Assembly: GCF_047663525.1 (NCBI RefSeq)
Contig: NC_092600.1
Span: forward strand, 1,980,001 to 2,044,000
Direction: 5' to 3'
DNA from: Anas platyrhynchos
Lineage: Eukaryota > Chordata > Aves > Anseriformes > Anatidae
Length of the DNA stretch: 64,000 bases
Numbering within the stretch: position 1 is the stretch's first letter; each line of letters begins with the position of its first letter. Below, piece after piece: positions 1 through 13,800 of the stretch. Under the pieces are notes generated by a model that ran no database searches, was not told where the DNA came from, and saw only the letters and a list, made by a program, of their open reading frames with translations. The translations under genes were made by a program, and so were the position numbers.

Positions 1-1317
1 ATTGAAAACTTCCCCCACAGCCCGGTGCAGGGGGGGCTATTTGTGAGCTGGCACAAGGCAGCCTCCGGAGCTCGCTCTGCATGAATACGGGGAAGGGCTG
101 CGAGCGGGTAGTCCTGACCTTCAGCATGTCCCAGACACTGTTCCCAGGAGGAAAAAAGCTGGTTTGTGTTAACGTCAGTGGTGCTTTTGTGTGGGGGGCC
201 CCGGGCCCCGTGGGGGCGAAGCCCCTCCATTCATCACTCAGTGCCTCTGTGAGCTGGAGCGAGACCAGAGGGCGAGGGGAAGGGGCTGCCCAGGCTCCCG
301 TGGCAGAAAAGCTTTTTCTTTAAGATCTTGACTGCTGGTAGAGTCATAAATAGCGCCGTGGGGCTTAACAGGAAACCTTAACTGTTTGGATCCCCCCCTC
401 CCCTTGCAGCATCTGCTTGGCTTGTCTCTTGCAGGGCTGGCAGTTGCTACAGGCTCCCTGGCAGGGAGCTGATACTGCACATACAAGTTCTTTAAAATGC
501 CTCGTGTTCACCCAGCACCCAGCCACCAGTCCCTGGAGCACGGCCTCGCCTGGCCGAGCCGCCCTCCTCGTACCCGCAGCAAAGCCACGCGGGCGGGTAC
601 GAAGGGAGAGAGCTGGGGATCAAGTGCTGCTGTCCTGTGCCCCAAAATTTGTCCCCTCGGCTGCCTGCTGTCAGCTGAAGTGTAATCCTCTCCGTGCCAG
701 GGCTGTGCCCAAGGGGGGCTCTGGCATGGGCCCCCTGGAGCAGCCAGGGTGGTGCAGGGTGGGACCAAGTGGTGCCTGTGCCCAGCCTGATACCCGGCGC
801 TCCCTTATCCCCAGCCAGCACTCCCGGGTGGTTTTTTTTTCCAAGAAACTTTGAAGCGACGCTGTGAAACTCTCTTTGGCTCGAATCACCTATAATTTAA
901 CCTGACATAAACCATAAGGAGCTCAAAGCTGAGAACGCGAAGCTGGCATAAACAAAGAAAAAGCGGTGCTTGGGAGCATGTCTGTGCAGTATTTTGTGCT
1001 CCGAGCCGTGCTGGCTGTGCCCTGCTCCACGTGTGCCATGGGCTGGAGATGGCACCGCATGGCCCGACCCCAATGTCCTGAGCAGGAGTGCTCGGCTTCC
1101 CCGCTGTGCTCCTAGCCAGGTCCCAGGGCTCAGCATGGCTGCACTGCCGGTGCTCGGGTGTCCTTTAGGGATCTCTCAGGGATGTTCCCTCTCCTCTCGC
1201 ACCTCTTCCATGGACGCCGTTCTCCTCACATTAAGTATTTTCTGGCGGGCAGCCCCGCAAGGAGGCAGAGCGGTGCGTTGGCAGCGGCTGAAGAGGCTCC
1301 CCTCTTGGCTCTTGCAG
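1..1317. other. 5' flank or upstream intron of ACSL6
   Basis: I see no convincing coding exon here. The open frames are short and lack a splice-phase partner. The stretch is moderately GC-rich and ends in a good splice acceptor (cttgcag, ending at 1317) in front of the first coding exon, so at least its last part is intronic and a noncoding 5' exon or promoter must lie here or to the left of the window. Confidence 0.5.
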
Positions 1318-1538
1318 AGTTTGCCGTGTCGCTCGTGGAGAAGATGCAAGCTCAGGAAATCCTGCGGAGCCTGCGGCTCCCCGAATTCGATGACCTCAGC
1401 CAGTTTTTCCGCAACCTGCCCACCACGGCGCTGGTGGGCATCGGTGCCTTCGCGGCCGTCGTGGCCTACTGGTTCGCCAGCCGGCCCAAGGCCGTGAAGC
1501 CGCCCTGCGACCTGCGGATGCAGTCGGAGGAGGTCGAG
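1318..1538 (+). CDS. ACSL6: ACSL6 coding exon 1 (start codon, membrane anchor)
   Basis: Acceptor cttgcag precedes 1318 and donor gtgagg follows 1538. The ATG is at 1344, after 26 nt of 5' UTR. It encodes residues 1-65, including a hydrophobic segment ([14 protein letters not shown], about 31-44) that is the single N-terminal anchor. The frame is open upstream of the ATG, but that part is intron. Phase 0 at the end. Confidence 0.93.
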
Positions 1539-4500
1539 GTGAGGCTGGGGTGGCACGGGGGAGGCTGGATTTCACCCGGGGTTTGCAAGGGGGGGACGTC
1601 CAGGCAGCATTTCTGTGCTCTGTGGGTGATGGAGCCCTGGCATGGTACCCAGAGGGGTGCCGGGGTCTCCTCCTTGGGGTCTCCAGCATCCACCTGGACA
1701 TGTGCTGAGGGAGTGGGGCTGGGCCAGAGGCACCCAGAGGTGCCTCCAGCCTCCACCAGGTCTGAGGTTGGGACCACAGCGGGTGCTGGGAGGTGTTTTT
1801 ATTCATGTTTAGCTCTCCAGCCTCACCTTGTAATCAGCCACATGGTGCACTGGGCTAAGGATTGTTTCACTTCTTAATTCACCTTCTTCTGTAAAGTAAA
1901 AAACTAGAATCCAGCCCATTAATTTGTTAGATTTTAATTTAATAAATTAGATTATTAGATTTTCAATAACTTTTTAATCATAACTTTGCTTTACCTCCAA
2001 TGATTGAAAATTCCAGCAGCACATTTACAGGACACATCCACAGCCCCTTGTCCCTGCAACAGCATTAAGACCTCTCGGTCAGCTCCTCTTCCTGGTGCTG
2101 GCTGCTGCAAGTTCTGCAATGATAAGAAAATATACCCAGATCCATGGGTGAGGCTGAGGAGTTATTAATTTTCAGGCTTTTAAGAGGCCTTAAAGTTTAA
2201 TGAAGCTGCTCCATTTTAAGGAGGAGAAATATTTCTGAAAATCGTTTCAACTTAAATTCATGTCTGAAACTCTAAGGCAAGAATTCAAAGTCTTCTCCTG
2301 TGCCCCCTGTGAAACCTTACTATCTTTAATTCCAACAACTTTTTAAAAGGGTGGGAGGAATTTAGCTTTTCTCAGAAAATTTCCCCTTGTGGATGGGGCT
2401 TTACCAAGCCTCCCTTCTGACTTGCAGCACTGTCCCTGTTCAATTGCTGTGTGACAGAGATGGTGGCATCTGTTTGCCCATCCTACCCCACCTCTGGGAG
2501 AGCCACCAGGAACTGCTCCTTGTCTTTTCCCTCCTTATCTGGCTGCCTGTGGCGTCAGCCCTGCTTTTATCTTCCTGCCGTTATCTCCTGGTGGCCTGAG
2601 CTTGCTTTATGTCCTTCCTTTTGGTCTGGATGTCCTTGACAAGGTGCCTGTGGTTCTGGGGACCTGCAGAGCCCGGAGCAATCACTCCCCCCAGGGTGTC
2701 CCCACTCCATCATCCTCACCAGCCCAAACGTCCCAGCTCCATCTGGCATAATTTGAGCCCAGCATTTTATTATTTTATTTTATTTTATTTTATTTTATTT
2801 TATTTTATTTTATTTTATTTTATTTTATTTTATTTTATTTTATTTTATTTATTTTATTTTATTTTATTTTATTTTAATCTAATTTAATCTAATTTTATTT
2901 TGTTTTGTTTTTATTTTTATTTATTTATTTATTTATTTATATTTTTTTTCCTCATGTTATCTGGAGATTTAGAACTCCTCTTTGGGGAATACCGGCCACG
3001 TCCTCTGCCGACAAGCAAGGACAAGCGCTCATCCCTGTGACACGGCTCCCCACGTTACATGGGTGCTGTGGTTCACATCACACCCCTCTGGCACCCTCGG
3101 GTGCCAGGGCAGGAACACAGCAGTGGACGTAGAGGTAGCACCAGGCAGTGCTGATGGCTGTGCCGTGTCATGGTGTCGTGTCATGGTGCCATGTTGTGTT
3201 GTGGTGCCATGTCGTCTGTCACGCAGGGCCTGGACGGGGCGCGCCGCTCGGTGATCGGGGACAGCCCGCAGCTGCTGACGCACTACTACGACGATGCCAG
3301 GACCATGTACGAGGTCTTCAGGAGGGGATTCAGCATCTCCGGTGAGGAGCACGGTGGTGGGGAGGCTCAGAGCATGTGGGAGGCCCCAAAAGGGTAGAGA
3401 CCTAATGAGAGTATGAGGCCCTTACGTTGTGGTCACTGAAAGACTTCAGAGGCCCAAAACGTGGGAAGCCAAGAAAGTTTTTACAGCCCAAATAGTGCAG
3501 GAAGGGAGAAAATTGTGAGAGGCCCACGGAGAGTGTTGGAGGCCAGAAGAGGGCAGGGTCTGGGTGCAGGTTTGCTCCTACCCCACTCCTCCCTGCCACG
3601 CTTCCCCCTGCCTTTTGCAGCACTTTTATCTGTGGGAGCTGGGCCAGGAGAGCCGCAGCACTTACCTGGCCCTAGGTGCCCAAAGAGCTTCAGTGTCTCT
3701 TCTACTGATAACTGAATAACTGAGTAATCATTAGGGATCTGTGTCTGCTCTTGTCTGCTGCTTGCCATGTCCCGCCTTGCTGAACACACCGGTGTTGTTA
3801 CCAGGTTATTATTTCTGGTACCACCGAAAGCCTCAGAGGAACACAAATATTCCACCCCACGAGACAGGTAGATCAGGAGCTCAGTAGGTGCACGGAGGGG
3901 TGGGTTTTATGCAGGCAAGTAGTCAGAAAGATGAACTAAACTCCTCGAGCCCTCCTGTCACGTAGTGTCGTGTGTTGTCTTGCCCTTCTCCCAAGTGGCT
4001 GTGTTAAAAATAGCAGTTTTCACTTTGAAGCGTTGATATCAAAAGGCAAGGAAAGCTTCAGGAGCTGGCATTTGGGCTGATGGTGCTCTCTGTGAGCTTC
4101 ATCCCACCCCGGTATTGACAGCTTTGTTTTCCCAGGGCTCTGCTGCAGCCCCACGACACCGGGCACCAGCTCCCAGCTCTGCCCCCTAACTCCTCTGTCT
4201 CTGCTTGTGTCTTGCAGAAAACGGCCCCTGCCTGGGGTTCAGGAAGCCCAAGCAGCCGTACCAGTGGCTGTCATACAGAGAGGTGAGCTGGAAGTGAGCC
4301 CCCCCAGAGCCCTATCCCCTGGTGCTCTCGCCCTTCCTGCAAAGGAATGGGTGAACAGGCATCCTAGGCTAGCAATAAAGTGAAAAATTGGGTTTTTAGA
4401 TAGCCGATGGAGTAACGGGAGAGCCTGCCCACACAGTTAAGTCTTCTCTTTAATTGCTGCTGCTTGTGTTCTGCTTTTTTGTGGACCTTTTTCTCTCCAT

Positions 4501-7500
4501 CTTCCAGGTGGCTGAAAGAGCAGAAGCTCTGGGCTCGGGGCTGCTGCAGCAGGGCTGCAAGCCATGCACCAAGCAGTTCATCGGGGTCTTTGCTCAAAAC
4601 CGCCCAGAGGTGAGATTAATTTTAACTTGATGCTGCCTTACTAATGTTCCTGCCTTGTGAGCTTGCTTTATGTCTGAAGCTTGCTCTCAAGTGTGTTAAA
4701 TCTGTTCCCACCTCCCCCTTCTCACCTCCGTGCTTTGATGTCCCCTGGCAGTGGATCATTTCCGAGCTGGCTTGCTACACCTACTCCATGGTGGTGGTTC
4801 CCCTCTACGACACCTTGGGCCCCGGAGCCATTCGTTACATCGTCAACACAGGTAAAAACAAAATTAGCATAATCTTCTCAGAAACAGCTTTGTTGCTTGG
4901 AATGGTCCGTTTGTCGTATGCTTCCCGAAAGATGGGTGGTTTCACTCACCAAGTGTCTTAAAGTCACTTGGAGAGGTTTTTGGGGGGCCGCTGTGCCCCA
5001 CACCAGGTCAGGGCTGCCCCTATACTTCCCATGCCTGGTTGTCCTCAGGTGTGGGGGGAATTGCTGCAGGGCTCCCCACTGCTGCACTTCCTCACGTTTT
5101 GCCTCCTAGATTTCCTAGCCCACATGGTGTGTAATTTTGGCATTTTTAACTGAATCCCAGACTACTCCTTGGTGTCAGCTACAGCTTCAGTGTTGATTTA
5201 TGCTAGCTAAAATTGCAGTGGTTTTCTAAGAGAAATATGTTATGTTCTAGGAGCTCTGATGTGAACCCAAAGTGAGTACCAGCACTGACATGATGTTAGC
5301 TATGAGCGAGCAGCCAGTCTTGTGTTAAAAAAAGATTTACTGAAAACAACTTGTTTGGCTGCTTTCCTTCCAGCTGACATTTCCACAGTCATTTGTGACA
5401 AACCTGAAAAAGCCAGAACGCTCCTCGACCACGTGGAGAGGAGAGAAACGCCGGGTCTCAGCTCCATCATCCTGATGGACCCATTCGAGAAGGAGTTGTT
5501 GGAGAGGGGAAGGCGCTGTGGGGTCCGCATCCAGACCATGCAGGAGGTGGAGGTAAGCCTGCTCTCCCCCTCCTTTCCATACACTTTGTATTTTCTGCAG
5601 AGACAGTAAAAAATGCTGGGACTTGTGAACTGCGTGGCAGGTTCAGCCTCTGGGGCTCGTGGCTGTTGATATTGATGCGTGGCTCAGTGCAGTTCCCCGT
5701 AGTATTATCCCTTATTGACAGGATAGCCAATGTTTTAAATTTCCCGGCTCAAATAAGACATCAGCTGCTCTTGGAGCCTGGTTGAGACAGAGTCCTCCTC
5801 CTTGTAGGCTTATGTCCTCACGCTTCTTATGAAACAGCCTGGCTCCAGCTCAACCAGCCCAAGCCCTGCTTGAATCCAGGGATACCTTTGCAGTTAGTTT
5901 AGGACACAAAGGATGACCTAAGTGCTAGCCGCAAAGATTTCTGCTCTGGCTCCTGCTCTCCCTTAGTGGTTTGCAGATTATTAGCAAGTGGCTTACACCA
6001 CATGAATGGTAGTGGAAATCATTTGTGTTACTTTAATCTCTTTCAGGATTGTGGCCGGGAGAGTCGACATGCGCCTGTGGTGAGTGCTGTCACGCTGGCT
6101 TTCCCACTCAGGATTGCAGCTGGCTGTGTCAAACTCGTTTCACTAACGAGGGACGAGCTGCTCGGGGCAGAAGCAGGCGTGTGTGGGTCAGGGCAGCGTG
6201 CCACAACCCCCCCCTGTGCAGAGGCAGCCAGGGAGCTCAGGGGCTGGCAGTGCTGAGCACTGGAGATGTGCGGTGTTTGCTTCATACGCTCCGTCTGGGA
6301 CTCTTAAATGAGATAATTCATCCTTGCTGAACGTGTTAGCAGGACAGTAATTAAATGCCAGTGTTAAGCCACACTAATTCCGCTGCCTTACCCCGGTGGT
6401 GCCAGTGGGACGTGTTTGTAGCACTGGCTGTGTGGCAGGGTGCCTTTCACTCAAATATTTGGCAATACTTCCTTTTGGAAAACTGCATTGATATTTTCAC
6501 CAAGGGTGCTCATACTCTTACAAAGCTTTCAGAAGAGGCTTCTAATTTTCAGGTCATTTATTTAATCATTGGTGACCCAAAATGGCACGCACCGTGGTGC
6601 TGAGAATGATGCTAGTGGGAATGTGAGCCACCAGCAGCTTCAGCTAGTTGTCCCCTCTTGTGGTTAACCACACTTTTCCAGCATTTATCTGGAAGTCAGT
6701 GAACTAAATTTTCCCAGACACCCACGGGTACTGACAGTGCCTTTAAAAATGCTGGTGACTGGGTGGAGATTATGGCTACACAATCACCAGTAGAAAAAAA
6801 AATAAATAAAAAAGAAAGAAAAAAATGCACATTTTCAAAATGCTGAAATATTAGTTATGGCTGATATCAAAACCCTAGGAATAGCAAACACCATTTGTTA
6901 CTGTCTCCTGTGTGGCCATATTTCTAACAAATACTCTCACTGATATCAGGTACAATACAGATACCTCAGCGTTTTAAGGAGGTGGAATTTTTGCACTAAG
7001 AAGTGTTGGGGCGTGTTCTGAGATGCAAACCTTCCATCAAAGCCTTGTTACGCTAAAGCACAACCTTAATGCAGCTGGAGCAGATCATCAGGGAGGAATA
7101 GGGTCTGCGTCAAGCGAAGACACCTGATAAAAGAGACTTGCCAAGGGCAAGGAAAGCATTTTATAGCAGAGCTGAAGTATAATTGGTTTGATCTTTATGT
7201 TTATACAGTGACAACATTCTACCCCTTGTGCATTTGATTGATGTGATTTTCTTTTTTTTTTTTCTTCATGTTCCTAGCCTCCTCGACCAGAAGATCTATC
7301 AATTGTCTGTTTTACTAGTGGCACTACAGGTAAAGGAATGGGCATTTTATTCATGAAATAGTGGAATAGATTATCGGATTTGTTATTAGTACCACATCAA
7401 TATGTGCAAACATGCTGCTGTACTGACACGACAATGATATCTGTGCGTATTGTAGTATCTGGGTATACCTACGTTTCTGTAGATTGCAGCTGGAATCCCC

Positions 7501-10500
7501 TGACACACACTTGGGCAGTACAATTTTGCGGTTGTCTGGGAATCTGCCTACGTTTCTGCCTCCCATTTTGCAGTGCAGATACGAGGCCCTTGGCTGGAGG
7601 ATATTTATCTTCTGCAGACGTTTAAAAAGAGAAATGACCGTCCAGAGCTTTCTGTTTTTCTCCTAAACACACCGGCGTCCCCAGCCAAGCCCCGGCCTCC
7701 TGGCAGAGGATGAGCAGGTTGTTCTCCTGCTTGGGGCAGACATGAAAGGCAAACTCTGCCATCCACCAACAAGTTACAAAGGCAGACGAAGAGACAGCAG
7801 AGCTCAGATACACGAGGTGTGAGCGCTTGGGAGAGCGTTTCCCTTCCCTGCAGGGGAAGACAAAGCTCCAGGGACCCCTGGAGCAGCTCTTCCAGGTTCC
7901 CCTGGGCTCTCAGGACTGCCTAGCGCTTGGTGCTGCCGCAGAGCACCCTGGATTTGGCCCTGCTGGCTTAGGAGGTGGGAGGTGCTGTTTGACACCTGCA
8001 GAGCCCAAAACATCGCCTGCCTCTGGAAGAAGATCAATATTGCAGTCAGGTAAGTGGCTTTTATCAAGTACAACCCCTTGCTGCTCGGTTTGTGTTAAAA
8101 AGCTGTGTTTGCTTTTGCCTTCGTACATCATTTTACTTGGAGGGCTTTTGAGATCTGTGCATTTTGGGCTGCACAATGCAGTGCACGGTGTGAAAGGAGC
8201 CTGACTGCTCAGCCTTTGGTGGTGGGAACCTAACGAGAGAGGGCTGATGTTAAAGTCCAGTTGAATTACCTGTTCAAATTGCATCTTTTTATTGATATTT
8301 TATTTTCTAAATTAGACTTTATTCTAATTAGAAAAGTTATTTATTTATTTATTTATTTGCAGTGCAGTCATGGGCCAGTTTCTGGCTTTTTACATTTCCT
8401 GGCACCGTGTCTGATGTTACAGAAATAGGACAGCCAGGGAGCCCCTTCGCTTTCTCCCACCCAAAGCTCAGTTTGTGTGCCATCTGCAGACTAAATTCTC
8501 CCAGAGCAATGGGAAGCTTCGTGAAGCACCGTCTCATCCCCGTGCTTTTCACATCACCTTCTATTTTTTTTTTTTTCCAGGCCTTGTATCAATGCTCTGA
8601 CCCATTTTCCATGCTCTGTTTTGGTTGTAAAATGCCTGGCTTTTGTATAGACCATGCTAGGATATTTTTAATGACCAGATTTAGAATTTTATTCCAAGAA
8701 ACATGTTCCCAAGGGCTTTTTCTGTTCTGAAGGTCTCCAAGTATACTCGTGTGATGTGAAACCAATCTTTGCTGTAGAGTTTTTAATGCGGAAATTGTGG
8801 AGTTGGGAGCAATTTTAGCTGTTTATCAAGAAAAGAAAATAAAAAAAGCACCAGAAGTGGATTTGAACACATGCTTTTCTTTCCTTGCTAGGCTCAGCTG
8901 CCCACTTGCCTCCACAAGGACAAGGGAGAGATTGGGAGCACGAGGTGGACTCTCATTATTGCACCAAGAAATCATCGGCACTCACAGACAGACCAGAGGT
9001 GCACAGATGCCCCCAAAACATCAGAATACAATTTTGCATGCCAGCTGCTCCAGAAAAGCCATTTCCACAAGGGTTCTCCTGTAAGTGTTTGGATAAAAAA
9101 ATGCTTCCCAGCTGCACAGCCTGGCAGTGGAGGGTCCCCGGGGGTGGAAGGTGCCTGTGTCCCGACATGCTGATGGAGCACAGCACCGAGACAGCGCTGG
9201 AGGTGCTATTGGAAAGACCCATTTAGTAATGTGGAAAAAGTTTCTTCATTGTCAAATTGACAAAGCAGCTTGGCACCAAGATAAAGAGAAGCTGCCATAC
9301 CGACCATTACCCGGCCGGGATCGCCGTGCTCCCGTTTCCATCACAGGCTGGACAAGCTGTGTCTTTATGAGGAAACTCAAGCTTAAGAGCAGTGTCAGGG
9401 ATGTGGCATGGACTTCTAAGAAAGAACAAGCAGTGCCATGAAGTCTGTTCTTCCAGAAGTGGTCATTCTGGGAAACGGCTCGTGGCAAGGGGCACTTACT
9501 CCTTTAACTCCTAAACAGCCGGAGGAACTAAAGAGGGTGAAAATTCACAGGAATCCTCCAGCCCTGAAGGCTTCCCCTCCCTGGTGGCAGCACAATCTGC
9601 TCTGGATTTCTCCTGATGAAGAGCCCGGGGTCTCAAAGCACCCGAGGAACCTCCCAAGGAGCCTGTGGAGCTGTGTCAGGGCGCAGGACGGCTGAGCTGA
9701 CAGAGTTGCAGTTTGTGATATCCCATTAGCAAAGCCAGAGAAATTCCCACAGCAGCGCTGAGCATGCCTGCAGGCAAAGAGATGCTTGCACCCACCAAGG
9801 CTGAGCAAGCACCCGTGGCCAGACGCAGCCAGAACACCACGAGCAATTTCTGGGTGGTCGGCGTGCACGTACAAACAACGGGCCTTGGCTCGAGCTTTGA
9901 GGGCTGGAAAAAAAGTGGCTGGATTTGCACCTAGCTGTGAATATAAGTGCCTCAAAGCACAACTGGTGAGCCTGTGTTCAAGGCGCTGGGGTGGGAGCTC
10001 TTGGCAGAGATGCCAGCTCCTCCTGGGAGCGTTGGAGGAAGACGGATGTACGCGAGACCAAACAGCCTCCTGTGGGCTGCGTTCAGCTCTAAGGATCCGG
10101 GACTGAGTTATTCAAAGGCACTTGGAACACCGAGTACGGATTTTTTTTGTAAACTGTGTCGTGTTCAAAACGCCCTGCAATAAACGTGTGCAGTAATCAT
10201 TATTTTCACTTGGGTCTTTATTTAACTATCGGGGTGCCAGGAGTGAAGCAGTGTCAGCGAGGCCGCAGGGCACAGGGCTCAGCACTGCCAGAAGCCAGAC
10301 TCAAAATCTGGCTGACTTACAGGTTTTTGAGGCTGCTGCATCCGTCATTAGCAGCATCACAAAGCTCCTGGCACGTGTCCCCGTGCGCGCCGTACCGGGG
10401 CCGTGCAGGGTGCCTGCAGCTGAAGCTCCTCTCTCTGCCTCCACCCGGTGCAGCGCTGCAGCAGCGTGATCAAATTAAAGCAATCTGCTTAAAAACACAC

Positions 10501-10847
10501 TGCAGGGGGAGGGTGATTCTGTAATCGTTATTTAAGCTGAGCTACACCTTCTTTTCTGAAATAAACCCCTTGAGGGTGATGCAAAGTGACAGTGCTGGGA
10601 CAGGAGGACGCAGTGCTGTGGGCAGGGTGTTGTGGATGGAGCCCTGCCTCGTGTGTGCACCTCGCTTCTGGTGGAAACCCTTGTTCAGTGTCTCCAACAG
10701 AAAAATATTCATGATATAGTGTGTTTGCAGTATTTTACTAATTTCTGAACATTGCAATAAGTGTCTTTGGTAAATATTACTGCACATGAATGACTGAAAA
10801 TTACACAAGTTTTAAAATCCATTTAAAATTAACATTTTAACAATTTG

Positions 10848-10885
<38 letters not shown>

Positions 10886-13800
10886 CTTTTGGAAATGACC
10901 TGCTGGCTTTTAAAATCACCCTCTCTGTTTCCTTTCAGGAAACCCCAAAGGTGCTATGCTGACTCATGGGAACGTGGTCGCCGATTTTTCAGGCTTTTTG
11001 AAAGTGACGGAGGTGAATACCCTGACTTGGAGAATGTGTGCGGAGTGTGGGGTTGAGCGGTGTCCCTGCAAGGGCTGGGGATGTGCCCCTCTGGATAACG
11101 GGCCAGATTTCTCTTACTTGGGGCCAAATTCACAGCAGTGGGAGGAGGTCTGAGTGGGCATTACATCCCCATGCTACAAGCACGGGCTCCCTGGAGGGTG
11201 CAAAGTGCTGCAGAGGAGCAATGCTGGCTCCTGCAAATCCTGCACAGCTGTGACTGGTGCCTGAGAGAGTAGTGCCCGCTCCTGGGGATGCCCGTGCAAC
11301 ATCTCAACCTTTATTTGAAAGCTTTCCGCATGTTAAGTGTGTGTGTATATGGGAACTTAAATATTTATTTATTTCTTTATTTTTAACAGAATGGTCAATT
11401 TAATATTAAAGTATACTTTAGTTTTGGATATGCATTTAAAAAGAAAAAAAAAACAGCACTGGTCAAATAGATGTATAATATGGTTCATGCAACATGGAAA
11501 GTTCTGTTTAGAAATAGTATAGGAAGCACATTTGCTTTAGCAAATCATATAAAGAATTATATGCAGCTTGCGCTTATCAAATACAAATAATCCAGTTTTT
11601 CACAGTAAATGGGCAATTCTGTAAAGCAGCAGCATACACATGGGATGCACAATTTATTACAGCAAATCCCTTGTTTGTTTTATGGTTGGTGCTGGAGATA
11701 CTGCAGCCTTATTATCTTAATCCTCAAGTTTTCTGAGATTTCCAGGCCACAGTTGTAAAGAAACTTGGACACATGACATGAAACCCCCCTGAGCTCCCCT
11801 GTTCGAGCGCTCGTAGGGCGGTGACTCCGGTAACTTGCTGTAGGAAATGTCACTGTGTTCACCACAGCAAGCCCTCGGGGTTTGCAGTGTGGAGCTTTTC
11901 TGGCTTCGGAGGCAGCGAGACGCGCAAAGGGAAGCTGATGCCTGGATGTCTCTGAGACTCAAAGGGCAGGAGCGTTTATTTTGGAAGATAACCACTTTGC
12001 AGGGAGCTGAGGGAACATGGCGTCTTCCAGGACTGGCCCACAGAGATGGATTCAGTGTTCAGTGACGGCAGTGGGATTCTTTGATTAATCTCCAAGGTAT
12101 CAGATTCAGACGTAAGTCTGCTGTGTGTGGCTGTCAACCCAAAGCTTCGGGCACCAGGGCACCGCTGGCCACGGTGCAAACACCCGCAGCCAACCTGCAA
12201 GGGAAGGGCAATGTCTGACTGCAGCAATAAAGTCAAGCAAAGTGCAAAACACTTGACAGCAGTATCAGGTAGTGAAATACAGATACCGAAAGCTGAGGGG
12301 CTTACATATTTCTGGGACAATTTTCCTTAGTGCAGTGATTTCCTTAAACGGAAAAAAATACGTGAACTTAGAGCTTTATTACAACATTACTCTCAAAAGC
12401 CAAGAAGCTGTTTTCATTTTATCTGTTTAACTGGACAGCTGTGCCAACTGTGAAATATTAGCAAATCGCAGCGTTTTGCTCCAGTTTCAAAACAAGCCAT
12501 TTATTGTCTGGGCTCTTAAAGCAGTGCGAAAAGAGCAGCGTAGCTAGTGGTGCTAATGGTTTTACGTTACGGCGCGTGCAGAAAATGAGGCCAATTTGGA
12601 ATAATATATAAATAGATCTGCAGATCAGATTGACACATAATAAGGATCGGGATGCTGAAAACACCCGGGTGGTCAATCCTGTTTGACTTCACTAGGTAAT
12701 GGTCGGGAGAGCGTGCCCAAAGCTGACTTGCCCAGATTTAACCCCAGTAAAACATCTCCCGAGGAAGGACGTGGTGCTCCTCCGTCCACCGCCGTGTCCC
12801 AGGCCACGGAGTACCGATTCCGTCACAGCAGTGGAGATGCAAAGTGGGTATAAACCACTAATGCCAGGAGCCCAAAGCTTTTATACCCATTTTCCACTAA
12901 CCACTGGCCTTGGTGCAAGTCAGTGGGTAATGAAGCTTTCAGTTTTTCTAATCCATAATGTTGTGGCAAGCCTTAGCCTTGGAACTGCAGGCAGGCAGGT
13001 TGCTTTCCTTCGGGGCATGGACCAAGTAAGGCTCTTGGGGCCACTGCTAAGTCCAGCCTCTGAGACAGAATTAAAACCTTGGCAATCCGAAGTCTTTGGT
13101 TACGTATTTTTTTTGCATAACTTTTTTGCCTTCCTTTTCCCTGCTGCACCCATCTGCGGGGCAGTGATAATGCACTTAAAATCGCATTCGAATCGATGAA
13201 ATGATGAGAAACACTAACAGAAATCGTTAATTTCTGCAGCTAAGTGATCCAACATACGCTGCCTCGAATCAATGATTAACCTAAGGGGAGGGGGAGGAAA
13301 AATCTTTTCTCTTTGACTGAAATAATGCTGGGAATCTCTGACGGGCTCTCGAAAAATGATGTGTCCACGGAGCCCTGCTGATTTCGGGGAGGCTCTGGCA
13401 GGTCTGCACGAATCCGAGAGTGCAAAGCGTGGCCTGAGCACCTCGTGGCAGGCAGCAGGGCTGTCTGTCGGGGTGAGCGCCTGTTTCCAGTGTGAGCTGT
13501 ATGGACACGGCGTGCCTTCGCCGTGGAGAGCCTCTCCGTGCCCTGTGTGTACATCTCCGTGCTCTGTACTCCTCCTGCTAACGTAGCTCATTGACGCTGT
13601 GGCTTTAACGCTTCACTTCGTGCGCTGCTCCCTTCCTCTCTCGATGATCTCTCCCCTTTTTGCTCCTCTGGTGCCATTTTTCTTTTTACCGTTTTATGAC
13701 TTTCTTGTTGTCTTCCTGTCAGTGTTTCTTTCCTTTCTGTCTCCCATGCCCTCCACCTGCAGAAAGTGATCTTTCCGAGACAGGACGATGTGCTCATCTC

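Noticed and set aside
2609..2887. Open frame across the TTTTA repeat
   Set aside because: Pure repeat translation (FYFIL repeats), no biological support.
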